From Volvox africanus (Eukaryota; Chlorophyta; Chlorophyceae; Chlamydomonadales; Volvocaceae): a stretch of DNA of 64,000 bases. Shown one piece after another: positions 36,986 through 50,830 of the stretch (position 1 is its first letter; the number at the start of each line of letters is the position of its first letter). The notes under the pieces were generated by a model. That model had not been told where the DNA came from, did not search any database, and was given only the letters and a program-made list of their open reading frames with translations. Both the position numbers and the translations under genes were made by a program. The stretch is from contig BSDZ01000003.1 of assembly GCA_030268105.1 (NCBI GenBank), positions 620,001-684,000 on the forward strand, given 5' to 3'.

Positions 36986-38469
36986 GGCGCATTGCAAATT
37001 TTAACAGGTTTGGGCTAGCCGAGAGTCGCTGGTTAGATTCCCGCTTGCTGATGATCAGGGCAGGTTGTTGAGAGTGCGCAATGCACATATACCAATAAAT
37101 GATGCAATAAGGTCCAGGCAGGCCTGGGCGCATTGCAAATTTCAATAGGTTTTGGGCTGGCCGAGAGTCGCTGGTTAGATTCCCGCTGGCTGATGATCAG
37201 GGCAGGTTCTGGAGAGTGAGCCATTGACATATAAGAATAAATGATGCAATAAGGTCCAGGCAGGCCTGGGCGCATTGCAAATGTTTACAGGTTTGGGCTG
37301 GCCGAGCGTCAACGGTTAGATTCCCGTTGGCAGGTTGTTGAGAGTGTGCGATGCACATATACCGATGAATGATGCAATAAGGGCCAGGCAGGCCTGGGCG
37401 CATTGCAAATTTTAACAGGTTTGGGCTAGCCGAGGGTCGCCAGTTAGATTCCTGCATGCAGGTTGTTGAATGTGCGCAATGCACATATACCAATTAATGA
37501 TGCAATAAGGGCCAGGCAGGCCTGGGCGGATTTCAACTTTCAATAGGTTTGGGCTGGCCGAGAGTCGCTGGTTAGATGCCCGCATGCAGGTTGTTGAGAG
37601 TGCGCAATGCACATATACCAATTAATGATGCAATAAGGGCCAGGCAGGCCTGGGCGCATAGCAAATTTCAATAGGTTTTGGGCTGGCCGAGAGTCGCTGG
37701 TTAGATTCCCGCTGGCTGATGATCAGGGCAGGTTGTTGAGGGTGCGCAATGCACATATACCAATGAATGATGTAATAAGGGCCAGGCAGGCCTGGGCGCA
37801 TTGCAAATTTTAACAGGTTTGGGCTAGCCGAGAGTCGCTGGTTAGATTCCCGCTTGCTGATGATCAGGGCAGGTTGTTGAGAGTGCGCAATGCACATATA
37901 CCAATAAATGATGCAATAAGGTCCAGGCAGGCCTGGGCGCATTGCAAATTTCAATAGGTTTTGGGCTGGCCGAGAGTCGCTGGTTAGATTCCCGCTGGCT
38001 GATGATCAGGGCAGGTTCTGGAGAGTTTGCCATGGACATAAACTATTTAATGATGCAATAAGGACAGGCAGGCCTGGGCGCATTGCAAATTTCAATAGGT
38101 TTGGGCTGGCCGAGCATCACCGTTTAGATTCCCACTTGCTGATGATCAGGGCAGGTTGTTGAGAGTGAGCCATGCACATTTAAGAATAAATGATGCAATA
38201 AGATCCAGGCAGGCCTGGGCACATTGCAAGTTTCAAATGGTTTGGGCTGGCGAGAGAGTCTCCTGTTAAATTCCCACTGGATGATGATAAGGGCAGGTTG
38301 TTGAAAGTGCGCAATGCAAATATACCAATGAATGATGCAATAAGGGCTAGGCAGGCCTGGGCGCATTACAAATTTCAATAGGTTTTGGGCTGGCCGAGAG
38401 TCGCTGGTTAGATTCCCGCTTGCTGATGATCAGGGCAGGTTCCTGAAAGTGCGCAATGCAAATATACCA

Positions 38470-40035
38470 ATGAATGATGCAATAAGGGCCAGGCAGGCCT
38501 GGGCGCATTGCAAATTTTAACAGGTTTGGGCTAGCCGAGAGTCGCTGGTTAGATTCTCGCTTGCTGATGATCAGGGCAGGTTGTTAAGAGTGCGCAATGC
38601 ACATATACCAATAAATGATGCAATAAGGGCCAGGCAGGCCTGGGCGCATTGCAAATTTCAATAGGTTTTGGGCTGGCAGAGAGTCACTGGTTAGATTCCC
38701 GATGGCTGATGATCAGGGCAGGTTGTTGATAGTGCGCAATGCACATATACCAATAAATGATGCAATAAGGGCCAGGCAGGCCTGGGCGCATTGCAAATTT
38801 TAACAGGTTTGGGCTAGCCGAGAGTCGCTGGTTAGATTCCCGCTTGCTGATGATCAGGGCAGGTTGTTGAGAGTGCGCAATGCACATATACCAATAAATG
38901 ATGCAATAAGGGCCAGGCAGGCCTGGGCGCATTGCAAATTTTAACAGGTTTGGGCTAGCCGAGAGTCGCTGGTTAGATTCCCGCATGCTGATGATCAGGG
39001 CAGGTTGTTGAGAGTGCGCAATGCACATATACCAATAAATGATGCAATAAGGGCCAGGCAGGCCTGGGCGCATTCCAAATTTCAATAGGTTTTGGGCTGG
39101 CCGAGAGTCGCTGGTTAGATTCCCGCTGGCTGATGATTAGGTCAGGTTCCTGAGAGTGAGCCATGAACATATACTATTTAATGATGCAATAAGGTCCAGG
39201 CAGGCCTGGGCGCATTGCAAATTTCAATAGGTTTGGGCTGGCCGAGCATCACCGTTTAGATTCCCACTTCATGATGATCAGGGCAGGTTGTTGAGAGTGA
39301 GCCATGCACATTTAAGAATAAATGATGCAATAAGATCCAGGCAGGCCTGGGCGCATTGCAAATTTCAATAGGTTTTGGGCTGGCGAGAGAGTCTCCTGTT
39401 AAATTCCCACTGGATGATGATAAGGGCAGGTTGTTGAGAGTGCGCAATGCAAATATACCAATGAATGATGCAATAAGGGCCAGGCAGGCCTGGGCGCATT
39501 GCAAATTTCAATAGGTTTTGGGCTGGCCGAGAGTCGCTGGTTAGATTCCCGCTGGCTGATGATCAGGGCAGGTTGTTGAGTGTGACCCATGCACATATAC
39601 CAATAAATAATGCAATAAGGGCCAGGCAGGCCTGGGCGCATTACACATTTTAACAGGTTTTGGGCTGGCCGAGAGTCGCTTGTTAGATTTTCGCTCGCAG
39701 GTTGTTAAGGGTGCGCAATGCACATATACCAATGAATGATGCAATAAGGGCCAGGCAGGCCTGGGCGCATTCAAATTTCAATAGGTCTGGGCTGGCCGAG
39801 AGTGGCCGGTTAGATTTCAGCTGGCTGATGATCAGGGCAGGTTCTGGAGAGTGAGCCATTGACATATAAGAATAAATGATGCAATAAGGGCCAGGCAGGC
39901 CTGGGCGCATTGCAAATGTTTCCAGGTTTGGGCTGGCCGAGCGTCAACGGTTAGATTCCCGTTGGCAGGTTGTTGAGAGTGTGCGATGCACATATACCGA
40001 TGAATGATGCAATAAGGGCCAGGCAGGCCTAAAAG
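38470..40035 (+). repeat. ~1.5 kb segment duplicated at 45116-46680
   Basis: The two align at an offset of 6646 bp. Shared rare states are tagattctcgcttgctg, gttgttaagagtgcgc, gttgatagtgcgc, gcattccaaatttc and ccatgaacatatac. The left copy has cacttcatgatgatc near 39267 where the right has cacttgctgatgatc. They part near 40030 / 46675, where one reads gcctaaaagc and the other gcctgggcgc. Confidence 0.8.
38721..39143 (+). repeat. Run of near-identical 141 bp monomers
   Basis: Consecutive monomers start at 38721, 38862 and 39003, each 141 bp, with the gtgcgcaatgcac box and mostly aaattttaacagg tails. They differ from each other at only a few positions, such as gttgatag against gttgagag and gcttgctg against gcatgctg. 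The same run is present at 45367-45790, inside the 6646 bp spaced copy. This is the nearest thing to simple monomeric amplification in the window. Confidence 0.8.
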
Positions 40036-41450
40036 CATTGCAAATTTTCACAGGTTTGGGCTTGCCGAGAGTCGCTGGTTAGATTCCCGCTGGCAGGTTG
40101 TTGAGGGTGCGAAATGCACATATACCAATAAATAATGCAATATGGGCCAGGCAGGCCTGGGCGCATTGCAAATTTTAACAGGTTTGGGCTAGCCAAGAGT
40201 CGCTGGTTAGATTCCCGCTTGCTGATGATCAGGGCAGGTTGTTGAGAGTGCGCAATGCACATATACCAATAAATGATGCAATAAGGTCCAGGCAGGCCTG
40301 GGCGCATTGCAAATTTCAATAGGTTTGGGGCTGGCCGAGAGTCGCTGGTGAGATTCCCGCTGGCTGATGATCAGGGCAGGTTCTGGAGAGTTTGCCATGG
40401 ACATAAACTATTTAATGATGCAATAAGGACAGGCAGGCCTGGGCGCATTTCAAATTTCAATAGGTTTGGGCTGGCCGAGCATCACCGTTTAGATTCCCAC
40501 TTGCTGATGATCAGGGCAGGTTGTTGAGAGTGAGCCATGCACATTTAAGAATAAATGATGCAATAAGATCCAGGCAGGCCTGGGCACATTGCAAGTTTCA
40601 AATGGTTTGGGCTGGCGAGAGAGTCTCCTGTTAAATTCCCACTGGATGATGATAAGGGCAGGTTGTTGAAAGTGCGCAATGCAAATATACCAATGAATGA
40701 TGCAATAAGGGCTAGGCAGGCCTGGGCGCATTACAAATTTCAATAGGTTTTGGGCTGGCCGAGAGTCGCTGGTTAGATTCCCGCTTGCTGATGATCAGGG
40801 CAGGTTCCTGAGAGTGTGCAATGCACATATACCAATGAATGATGCAATAAGGGCAAGGCTGACCTGAAAGCATTGCAAATTATCACCGGTTTGGGCTTGC
40901 CGAGAGTTGCTGGTTAGATTCCCGCTGGCAGGTTGTTGAGGGTGCAAAATGCACATATACCAATGAATGATGCAATAAGGGCCAGGCAGGCCTGGGCGCA
41001 TTGCAAATTTTAACAGGTTTGGGCTAGCCGAGAGTCCCTGGTTAGATTCCCGCATGCTGATGATCAGGGCAGGTTGTTGAGAGTGCGCAATGCACATATA
41101 CCAATAAATGATGCAATAAGGTCCAGGCAGGCCTGGGCGCATTGCAAATTTCAATAGGTTTGGGGCTGGCCGAGAGTCGCTGGTTAGATTCCCGCTGGCT
41201 GATGATTAGGTCAGGTTCCTGAGAGTGAGCCATGAACATATACTATTTAATGATGCAATAAGGTCCAGGCAGGCCTGGGCGCATTGCGAATTTCAATAGG
41301 TTTGGGCTGGCCGAGCATCACCGTTTAGATTCCCACTTGCTGATGATCAGGGCAGGTTGTTGAGAGTGAGCCATGCACATTTAAGAATAAATGATGCAAT
41401 AAGATCCAGGCAGGCCTGGGCGCATTGCAAATTTCAATAGGTTTTGGGCT

Positions 41451-44400
41451 GGTGAGAGAGTCTCCTGTTAAATTCCCACTGGATGATGATAAGGGCAGGT
41501 TGTTGAGAGTGCGCAATGCAAATATACCAATAAATGATGCAAAAAGGGCCAGGCAGGCCTGGGCGCATTGCAAATTTCAATAGGTTTTGGGCTGGCCGAG
41601 AGTCGCTGGTTAGAATCCCGCTGGCTGATGATTAGGTCAGGTTCCTGAGAGTGAGCCATGAACATATACTATTTAATGATGCAATAAGGTCCAGGCAGGC
41701 CTGGGCGCATTGCAAATTTCAATAGGTTTGGGCTGGCCGAGCATCACCGTTTAGATTCCCACTTGCTGATGATCAGGGCAGGTTGTTGAGAGTGAGCCAT
41801 GCACATTTAAGAATAAATGATGCAATAAGATCCAGGCAGGCCTGGGCGCATTGCAAATTTCAATAGGTTTTGGGCTGGCGAGAGAGTCTCCTGTTAAATT
41901 CCCACTGGATGATGATAAGGGCAGGTTGTTGAGAGTGCGCAATGCAAATATACCAATGAATGATGCAATAAGGGCCAGGCAGGCCTGGGCGCATTGCAAA
42001 TTTCAATAGGTTTTGGGCTGGCCGAGAGTCGCTGGTTAGATTCCCGCTGGCTGATGATCAGGGCAGGTTGTTGAGTGTGACCCATGCACATATACTATTT
42101 AATGATGCAATAAGGGCCAGGCAGGCCTGGGCGCATTACAAATTTTAACAGGTTTTGGGCTGGCCGAGAGTCGCTTGTTAGATTTTCGCTCGCAGGTTGT
42201 TAAGGGTGCGCAATGCACATATACCAATGAATGATGCAATAAGGGCCAGGCAGGCCTGGGCGCATTCAAATTTCAATAGGTCAGGGCTGGCCGAGAGTGG
42301 CCGGTTAGATTTCAGCTGGCTGATGATCAGGGCAGGTTCTGGAGAGTGAGCCATTGACATATAAGAATAAATGATGCAATAAGGTCCAGGCAGGCCTGGG
42401 CGCATTGCAAATGTTTACAGGTTTGGGCTGGCCGAGCGTCAACGGTTAGATTCCCGTTGGCAGGTTGTTGAGAGTGTGCAATGCACATATACCGATGAAT
42501 GATGCAATAAGGACCAGGCAGGCCTAAAAGCATTGCAAATTTTCACAGGTTTGGGCTTGCCGCGAGTTGCTGGTTAGATTCCCGCTGGCAGGTTGTTGAG
42601 GGTGCGAAATGCACATATACCAATAAATAATGCAATATGGGCCAGGCAGGCCTGGGCACATTGCAAATTTTAACAGGTTTGGGCTAGCCAAGAGTCGCTG
42701 GTTAGATTCCCGCTTGCTGATGATCAGGGCAGGTTGTTGAGAGTGCGCAATAATCATATACCAATGAATGATGCAATAAGGGCAAGGCAGGCCTGGGCGC
42801 ATTGCAAATTTCAATAGGTTTTGGGCTGGCCAAGAGTCGCTGGTTAGATTCCCGCTGGCTGATGATCAGGGCAGGTTCTGGAGAGTTTGCCATGGACATA
42901 AATTATTTAATGATGCAATAAGGACAGGCAGGCCTGGGCGCATTGCAAATTTCAATAGGTTTGGGCTGGCCGAGCATCACCGTTTAGATTTCCACTTGCT
43001 GATGATCAGGGCGGGTTGTTGAGAGTGAGCCATGCACATTTAAGAATAAATGATGCAATAAGATCCAGGCAGGCCTGGGCGCATTGCAAGTTTCAAATGG
43101 TTTGGGCTGGCGAGAGAGTCTCCTGTTAAATTCCCACTGGATGATGATAAGGGCAGGTTGTTGAGAGTGCGCAATGCAAATATACCAATAAATGATGCAA
43201 AAAGGGCCAGGCAGGCCTGGGCGCATTGCAAATTTCAATAGGTTTTGGGCTGGCCGAGAGTCGCTGGTTAGAATCCCGCTGGCTGATGATTAGGTCAGGT
43301 TCCTGAGAGTGAGCCATGAACATATACTATTTAATGATGCAATAAGGTCCAGGCAGGCCTGGGCGCATTGCAAATTTCAATAGGTTTGGGCTGGCCGAGC
43401 ATCACCGTTTAGATTCCCACTTGCTGATGATCAGGGCAGGTTGTTGAGAGTGAGCCATGCACATTTAAGAATAAATGATGCAATAAGATCCAGGCAGGCC
43501 TGGGCGCATTGCAAATTTCAATAGGTTTTGGGCTGGCGAGAGAGTCTCCTGTTAAATTCCCACTGGATGATGATAAGGGCAGGTTGTTGAGAGTGCGCAA
43601 TGCAAATATACCAATGAATGATGCAATAAGGGCCAGGCAGGCCTGGGCGCATTGCAAATTTCAATAGGTTTTGGGCTGGCCGAGAGTCGCTGGTTAGATT
43701 CCCGCTGGCTGATGATCAGGGCAGGTTGTTGAGTGTGACCCATGCACATATACTATTTAATGATGCAATAAGGGCCAGGCAGGCCTGGGCGCATTACAAA
43801 TTTTAACAGGTTTTGGGCTGGCCGAGAGTCGCTTGTTAGATTTTCGCTCGCAGGTTGTTAAGGGTGCGCAATGCACATATACCAATGAATGATGCAATAA
43901 GGGCCAGGCAGGCCTGGGCGCATTCAAATTTCAATAGGTCAGGGCTGGCCGAGAGTGGCCGGTTAGATTTCAGCTGGCTGATGATCAGGGCAGGTTCTGG
44001 AGAGTGAGCCATTGACATATAAGAATAAATGATGCAATAAGGTCCAGGCAGGCCTGGGCGCATTGCAAATGTTTACAGGTTTGGGCTGGCCGAGCGTCAA
44101 CGGTTAGATTCCCGTTGGCAGGTTGTTGAGAGTGTGCAATGCACATATACCGATGAATGATGCAATAAGGACCAGGCAGGCCTAAAAGCATTGCAAATTT
44201 TCACAGGTTTGGGCTTGCCGCGAGTTGCTGGTTAGATTCCCGCTGGCAGGTTGTTGAGGGTGCGAAATGCACATATACCAATAAATAATGCAATATGGGC
44301 CAGGCAGGCCTGGGCACATTGCAAATTTTAACAGGTTTGGGCTAGCCAAGAGTCGCTGGTTAGATTCCCGCTTGCTGATGATCAGGGCAGGTTGTTGAGA

Positions 44401-44766
44401 GTGCGCAATAATCATATACCAATGAATGATGCAATAAGGGCAAGGCAGGCCTGGGCGCATTGCAAATTTCAATAGGTTTTGGGCTGGCCAAGAGTCGCTG
44501 GTTAGATTCCCGCTGGCTGATGATCAGGGCAGGTTCTGGAGAGTTTGCCATGGACATAAATTATTTAATGATGCAATAAGGACAGGCAGGCCTGGGCGCA
44601 TTGCAAATTTCAATAGGTTTGGGCTGGCCGAGCATCACCGTTTAGATTTCCACTTGCTGATGATCAGGGCGGGTTGTTGAGAGTGAGCCATGCACATTTA
44701 AGAATAAATGATGCAATAAGATCCAGGCAGGCCTGGGCGCATTGCAAGTTTCAAATGGTTTGGGCT
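41451..44766 (+). repeat. 1658 bp tandem duplication (twelve monomers)
   Basis: Using the diagnostic gagagtctcctg monomer as anchor, units run 41451-43108 and 43109-44766, both 1658 bp, followed by another anchor at 44767. The copies agree at rare states: tagaatcccgctgg, gcaataatcatatacc, gtttgccatggacataaatt, gatttccacttgctg and gggcgggttgttgag. The left end is ggtgagag where all other anchors read ggcgagag. After 44767 the sequence departs (gttgaaagtgcgc). Confidence 0.92.
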
Positions 44767-45790
44767 GGCGAGAGAGTCTCCTGTTAAATTCCCACTGGAT
44801 GATGATAAGGGCAGGTTGTTGAAAGTGCGCAATGCAAATATACCAATGAATGATGCAATAAGGGCTAGGCAGGCCTGGGCGCATTACAAATTTCAATAGG
44901 TTTTGGGCTGGCCGAGAGTCGCTGGTTAGATTCCCGCTTGCTTATGATCAGGGCAGGTTCCTGAGAGTGTGCAATGCACATATACCAATGAATGATGCAA
45001 TAAGGGCAAGGCTGACCTGAAAGCATTGCAAATTATCACCGGTTTGGGCTTGCCGAGAGTCGCTGGTTAGATTCCCGCTGGCAGGTTGTTGAGGGTGCGA
45101 AATGCACATATACCAATGAATGATGCAATAAGGGCCAGGCAGGCCTGGGCGCATTGCAAATCTTAACAGGTTTGGGCTAGCCGAGAGTCGCTGGTTAGAT
45201 TCTCGCTTGCTGATGATCAGGGCAGGTTGTTAAGAGTGCGCAATGCACATATACCAATAAATGATGCAATAAGGGCCAGGCAGGCCTGGGCGCATTGCAA
45301 ATTTCAATAGGTTTTGGGCTGGCAGAGAGTCACTGGTTAGATTCCCGATGGCTGATGATCAGGGCAGGTTGTTGATAGTGCGCAATGCACATATACCAAT
45401 AAATGATGCAATAAGGGCCAGGCAGGCCTGGGCGCATTGCAAATTTTAACAGGTTTGGGCTAGCCGAGAGTCGCTGGTTAGATTCCCGCTTGCTGATGAT
45501 CAGGGCAGGTTGTTGAGAGTGCGCAATGCACATATACCAATAAATGATGCAATAAGGGCCAGGCAGGCCTGGGCGCATTGCAAATTTTAACAGGTTTGGG
45601 CTAGCCGAGAGTCGCTGGTTAGATTCCCGCATGCTGATGATCAGGGCAGGTTGTTGAGAGTGCGCAATGCACATATACCAATAAATGATGCAATAAGGGC
45701 CAGGCAGGCCTGGGCGCATTCCAAATTTCAATAGGTTTTGGGCTGGCCGAGAGTCGCTGGTTAGATTCCCGCTGGCTGATGATTAGGTCA
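44600..45790 (+). repeat. ~1.1 kb segment duplicated at 50817-51866
   Basis: The offset is 6217 bp. Shared states include gatttccacttgctg, gggcgggttg, gttgaaagtgcgc, gggctaggcagg, aattatcaccgg and gttgatagtgcgc. Small differences exist, for example cttgcttatgatc here against cttgctgatgatc there. The right copy is the last domain B sequence before domain C begins. Confidence 0.75.
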
Positions 45791-46680
45791 GGTTCCTGAG
45801 AGTGAGCCATGAACATATACTATTTAATGATGCAATAAGGTCCAGGCAGGCCTGGGCGCATTGCAAATTTCAATAGGTTTGGGCTGGCCGAGCATCACCG
45901 TTTAGATTCCCACTTGCTGATGATCAGGGCAGGTTGTTGAGAGTGAGCCATGCACATTTAAGAATAAATGATGCAATAAGATCCAGGCAGGCCTGGGCGC
46001 ATTGCAAATTTCAATAGGTTTTGGGCTGGCGAGAGAGTCTCCTGTTAAATTCCCACTAGATGATGATAAGGGCAGGTTGTTGAGAGTGCGCAATGCAAAT
46101 ATACCAATGAATGATGCAATAAGGGCCAGGCAGGCCTGGGCGCATTGCAAATTTCAATAGGTTTTGGGCTGGCCGAGAGTCGCTGGTTAGATTCCCGCTG
46201 GCTGATGATCAGGGCAGGTTGTTGAGTGTGACCCATGCACATATACTATTTAATGATGCAATAAGGGCCAGGCAGGCCTGGGCGCATTACAAATTTTAAC
46301 AGGTTTTGGGCTGGCCGAGAGTCGCTTGTTAGATTTTCGCTCGCAGGTTGTTAAGGGTGCGCAATGCACATATACCAATGAATGATGCAATAAGGGCCAG
46401 GCAGGCCTGGGCGCATTCAAATTTCAATAGGTCTGGGCTGGCCGAGAGTGGCCGGTTAGATTTCAGCTGGCTGATGATCAGGGCAGGTTCTGGAGAGTGA
46501 GCCATTGACATATAAGAATAAATGATGCAATAAGGTCCAGGCAGGCCTCGGCACATTGCAAATCTTTACAGGTTTGGGCTGGCCGAGCGTCAACGGTTAG
46601 ATTCCCGTTGGCAGGTTGTTGAGAGTGTGCAATGCACATATACCGATGAATGATGCAATAAGGGCCAGGCAGGCCTGGGC

Positions 46681-47520
46681 GCATTGCAACTTTTTACAGG
46701 TTTGGGCTTGCCGAGAGTCGCTGGTTAGATTCCCGCTGGCAGGTTGTTGAGGGTGCGAAATGCACATATACCAATAAATAATGCAATATGGGCCAGGCAG
46801 GCCTGGGCGCATTGCAAATTTTAACAGGTTTGGGCTAGCCGAGAGTCGCTGGTTAGATTCCCGCTTGCTGATGATCAGGGCAGGTTGTTGAGAGTGCGCA
46901 ATGCACATATACCAATAAATGATGCAATAAGGGCCAGGCAGGCCTGGGCGCATTGCAAATTTCAATAGGTTTTGGGCTGGCCGAGAGTCGCTGGTTAGAT
47001 TCCCGCTGGCTGATGATCAGGGCAGGTTCCTGAGAGTGAGCCATGCACATATACTATTTAATGATGCAATAAGGTCCAGGCAGGCATGGGCGCATTGCAA
47101 ATTTTAACAGGTTTGGGCTGGCCGAGAGTCGCTGGTTAGATTCCCGCTTGCTTATGATCAGGGCAGGTTCCTGAGAGTGTGCAATGCACATATACCAATG
47201 AATGATGCAAAAAGGGCCAGGCTGACCTGAAAGCATTGCAAATTTTCACCGGTTTGGGCTTGCCGAGAGTCGCTGGTTAGATTCCCGCTGGCAGGTTGTT
47301 GAGGGTGCGAAATGCACATATACCAATGAATGATGCAATAAGGGCCAGGCAGGCCAGGGCGCATTGCAAATTTTAACAGGTTTGCGCTAGCCGAGAGTCG
47401 CTGGTTAGATTCCCGCTTGCTGATGATCAGGGCAGGTTGTTGAGAGTGCGCAATGCACATATACCAATAAATGATGCAAAAAGGGCCAGGCAGGCCTGGG
47501 CGCATTGCAAATTTCAATAG
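46681..47520 (+). repeat. Domain B stretch with domain A-like monomers
   Basis: The monomers here resemble the 552 bp tetramer of domain A: a gtgcgaaatgcac unit, an aaattttaacagg unit, ggttcctgagagtgagcc, and the short gctgacctgaaagc unit near 47222. None of the domain B diagnostic monomers lies between 46028 and 48366. It holds no gene or unique DNA. Confidence 0.7.
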
Positions 47521-50500
47521 GTTTTGGGCTGGCCGAGAGTCACTGGTTAGATTCCCGCTGGCTGATGATTAGGGCAGGTTCCTGAGAGTGAGCCATGCAC
47601 ATATACTATTTAATGATGCAATAAGGTCCAGGCAGGCCTGGGCGCATTGAAAAAATTAATAGGTTTGGGCTGGCCGAGCATCACCGTTTAGATTCCCACT
47701 TGCTGATGATCAGGGCAGGTTGTTGAGAGTGTGCAATGCACATATACCAATGAATGATGCAATAAAGGCAAGGCTGACCTGAAAGCATTGCAAATTTTCA
47801 CAGGTTTGGGCTGGCCGAGAGTCGCTGGTTAGATTCCCGCTGGCAGGTTGTTGAGGGTGCGAAATGCACATATACCAATAAATGATGCAATAAGGGCCAG
47901 GCAGGCCAGGGCGCATTGCAAATTTTAACAGGTTTGCGCTAGCCGAGAGTCGCTGGTTAGATTCCCGCTTGCTGATGATCAGGGCAGGTTGTTGAGAGTG
48001 CGCAATGCACATATACCAATAAATGATGCAATAAGGGCCAGGCAGGCCTGGGCGCATTGCAAATTTCAATAGGTTTTGGGCTGGCCGAGAGTCGCTGGTT
48101 AGATTCCCGCTGGCTGATGATTAGGTCAGGTTCCTGAGAGTGAGCCATGAACATATACTATTTAATGATGCAATAAGGTCCAGGCAGGCCTGGGCGCATT
48201 GCAAATTTCAATAGGTTTGGGCTGGCCGAGCATCACCGTTTAGATTCCCACTTGCTGATGATCAGGGCAGGTTGTTGAGAGTGAGCCATGCACATTTAAG
48301 AATAAATGATGCAATAAGGTCCAGGCAGGCCTGGGCGCATTGCAAATTTCAATAGGTTTTGGGCTGGCGAGAGAGTCTCCTGTTAAATTCCCACTGGATG
48401 ATGATAAGGGCAGGTTGTTGAGAGTGCGCAATGCAAATATACCAATGAATGATGCAATAAGGGCCAGGCAGGCCTGGGCGCATTGCAAATTTCAATAGGT
48501 TTTGGGCTGGCCGAGAGTCGCTGGTTAGATTCCCGCTGGCTGATGATCAGGGCAGGTTGTTGAGTGTGACCCATGCACATATACTATTTAATGATGCAAT
48601 AAGGGCCAGGCAGGCCTGGGCGCATTACACATTTTAACAGGTTTTGGGCTGGCCGAGAGTCGCTGGTTAGATTTTCGCTCGCAGGTTGTTGAGGGTGCGC
48701 AATGCACATATACCAATGAATGATGCAATAAGGGCCAGGCAGGCCTGGGCGCATTTAAATTTCAATAGGTCTGGGCTGGCCGAGAGTTGCCGGTTAGATT
48801 TCAGCTGGCTGAAGATCAGGGCAGGTTCTGGAGAGTGAGCCATTGACATATAAGAATAAATGATGCAATAAGGTCCAGGCAGGCCTGGGCGCATTGCAAA
48901 TGTTTCCAGGTTTGGGCTGGCCGAGCGTCAACGGTTAGATTCCCGTTGGCAGGTTGTTGAGAGTGTGCAATGCACATATACCGATGAATGATGCAATAAG
49001 GGCCAGGCAGGCCTAAAAGCATTGCAAATTTTCACAGGTTTGGGCTTGCCGAGAGTCGGGGTTAGATTCCCGCTGGCTGATGATCAGGGCAGGTTCTGGA
49101 GAGTTTGCCATGGACATAAACTATTTAATGATGCAATAAGGACAGGCAGGCCTGGGCGCATTGCAAATTTCAATAGGTTTTGGGCTGGCCGAGAGTCACT
49201 GGTTAGATTCCCGCTGGCTGATGATTAGGGCAGGTTCCTGAGAGTGAGCCATGCACATATACTATTTAATGATGCAATAAGGTCCAGGCAGGCCTGGGCG
49301 CATTGAAAAAATTAATAGGTTTGGGCTGGCCGAGCATCACCGTTTAGATTCCCACTTGCTGATGATCAGGGCAGGTTGTTGAGAGTGTGCAATGCACATA
49401 TACCAATGAATGATGCAATAAAGGCAAGGCTGACCTGAAAGCATTGCAAATTTTCACAGGTTTGGGCTGGCCGAGAGTCGCTGGTTAGATTCCCGCTGGC
49501 AGGTTGTTGAGGGTGCGAAATGCACATATACCAATAAATGATGCAATAAGGGCCAGGCAGGCCAGGGCGCATTGCAAATTTTAACAGGTTTGCGCTAGCC
49601 GAGAGTCGCTGGTTAGATTCCCGCTTGCTGATGATCAGGGCAGGTTGTTGAGAGTGCGCAATGCACATATACCAATAAATGATGCAATAAGGGCCAGGCA
49701 GGCCTGGGCGCATTGCAAATTTCAATAGGTTTTGGGCTGGCCGAGAGTCGCTGGTTAGATTCCCGCTGGCTGATGATTAGGTCAGGTTCCTGAGAGTGAG
49801 CCATGAACATATACTATTTAATGATGCAATAAGGTCCAGGCAGGCCTGGGCGCATTGCAAATTTCAATAGGTTTGGGCTGGCCGAGCATCACCGTTTAGA
49901 TTCCCACTTGCTGATGATCAGGGCAGGTTGTTGAGAGTGAGCCATGCACATTTAAGAATAAATGATGCAATAAGGTCCAGGCAGGCCTGGGCGCATTGCA
50001 AATTTCAATAGGTTTTGGGCTGGCGAGAGAGTCTCCTGTTAAATTCCCACTGGATGATGATAAGGGCAGGTTGTTGAGAGTGCGCAATGCAAATATACCA
50101 ATGAATGATGCAATAAGGGCCAGGCAGGCCTGGGCGCATTGCAAATTTCAATAGGTTTTGGGCTGGCCGAGAGTCGCTGGTTAGATTCCCGCTGGCTGAT
50201 GATCAGGGCAGGTTGTTGAGTGTGACCCATGCACATATACTATTTAATGATGCAATAAGGGCCAGGCAGGCCTGGGCGCATTACACATTTTAACAGGTTT
50301 TGGGCTGGCCGAGAGTCGCTGGTTAGATTTTCGCTCGCAGGTTGTTGAGGGTGCGCAATGCACATATACCAATGAATGATGCAATAAGGGCCAGGCAGGC
50401 CTGGGCGCATTTAAATTTCAATAGGTCTGGGCTGGCCGAGAGTTGCCGGTTAGATTTCAGCTGGCTGAAGATCAGGGCAGGTTCTGGAGAGTGAGCCATT

Positions 50501-50830
50501 GACATATAAGAATAAATGATGCAATAAGGTCCAGGCAGGCCTGGGCGCATTGCAAATGTTTCCAGGTTTGGGCTGGCCGAGCGTCAACGGTTAGATTCCC
50601 GTTGGCAGGTTGTTGAGAGTGTGCAATGCACATATACCGATGAATGATGCAATAAGGGCCAGGCAGGCCTAAAAGCATTGCAAATTTTCACAGGTTTGGG
50701 CTTGCCGAGAGTCGCTTGTTAGATTCCCGCTGGCTGATGATCAGGGCAGGTTCTGGAGAGTTTGCCATGGACATAAACTATTTAATGATGCAATAAGGAC
50801 AGGCAGGCCTGGGCGCATTGCAAATTTCAA
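47521..50830 (+). repeat. 1656 bp tandem duplication (twelve monomers)
   Basis: 47521-49176 is repeated from 49177 at an offset of 1656 bp, through cattgaaaaaattaatagg, aataaaggcaaggc, gcaggccagggcgc, the diagnostic monomer, gcatttaaatttc and ggctgaagatcaggg. Near 49051 the first copy reads gagagtcggggttag where the second has gagagtcgcttgttag, a one-base length change. The repeat ends near 50830, where gcatcaccg replaces gagagtcactgg. Confidence 0.9.
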
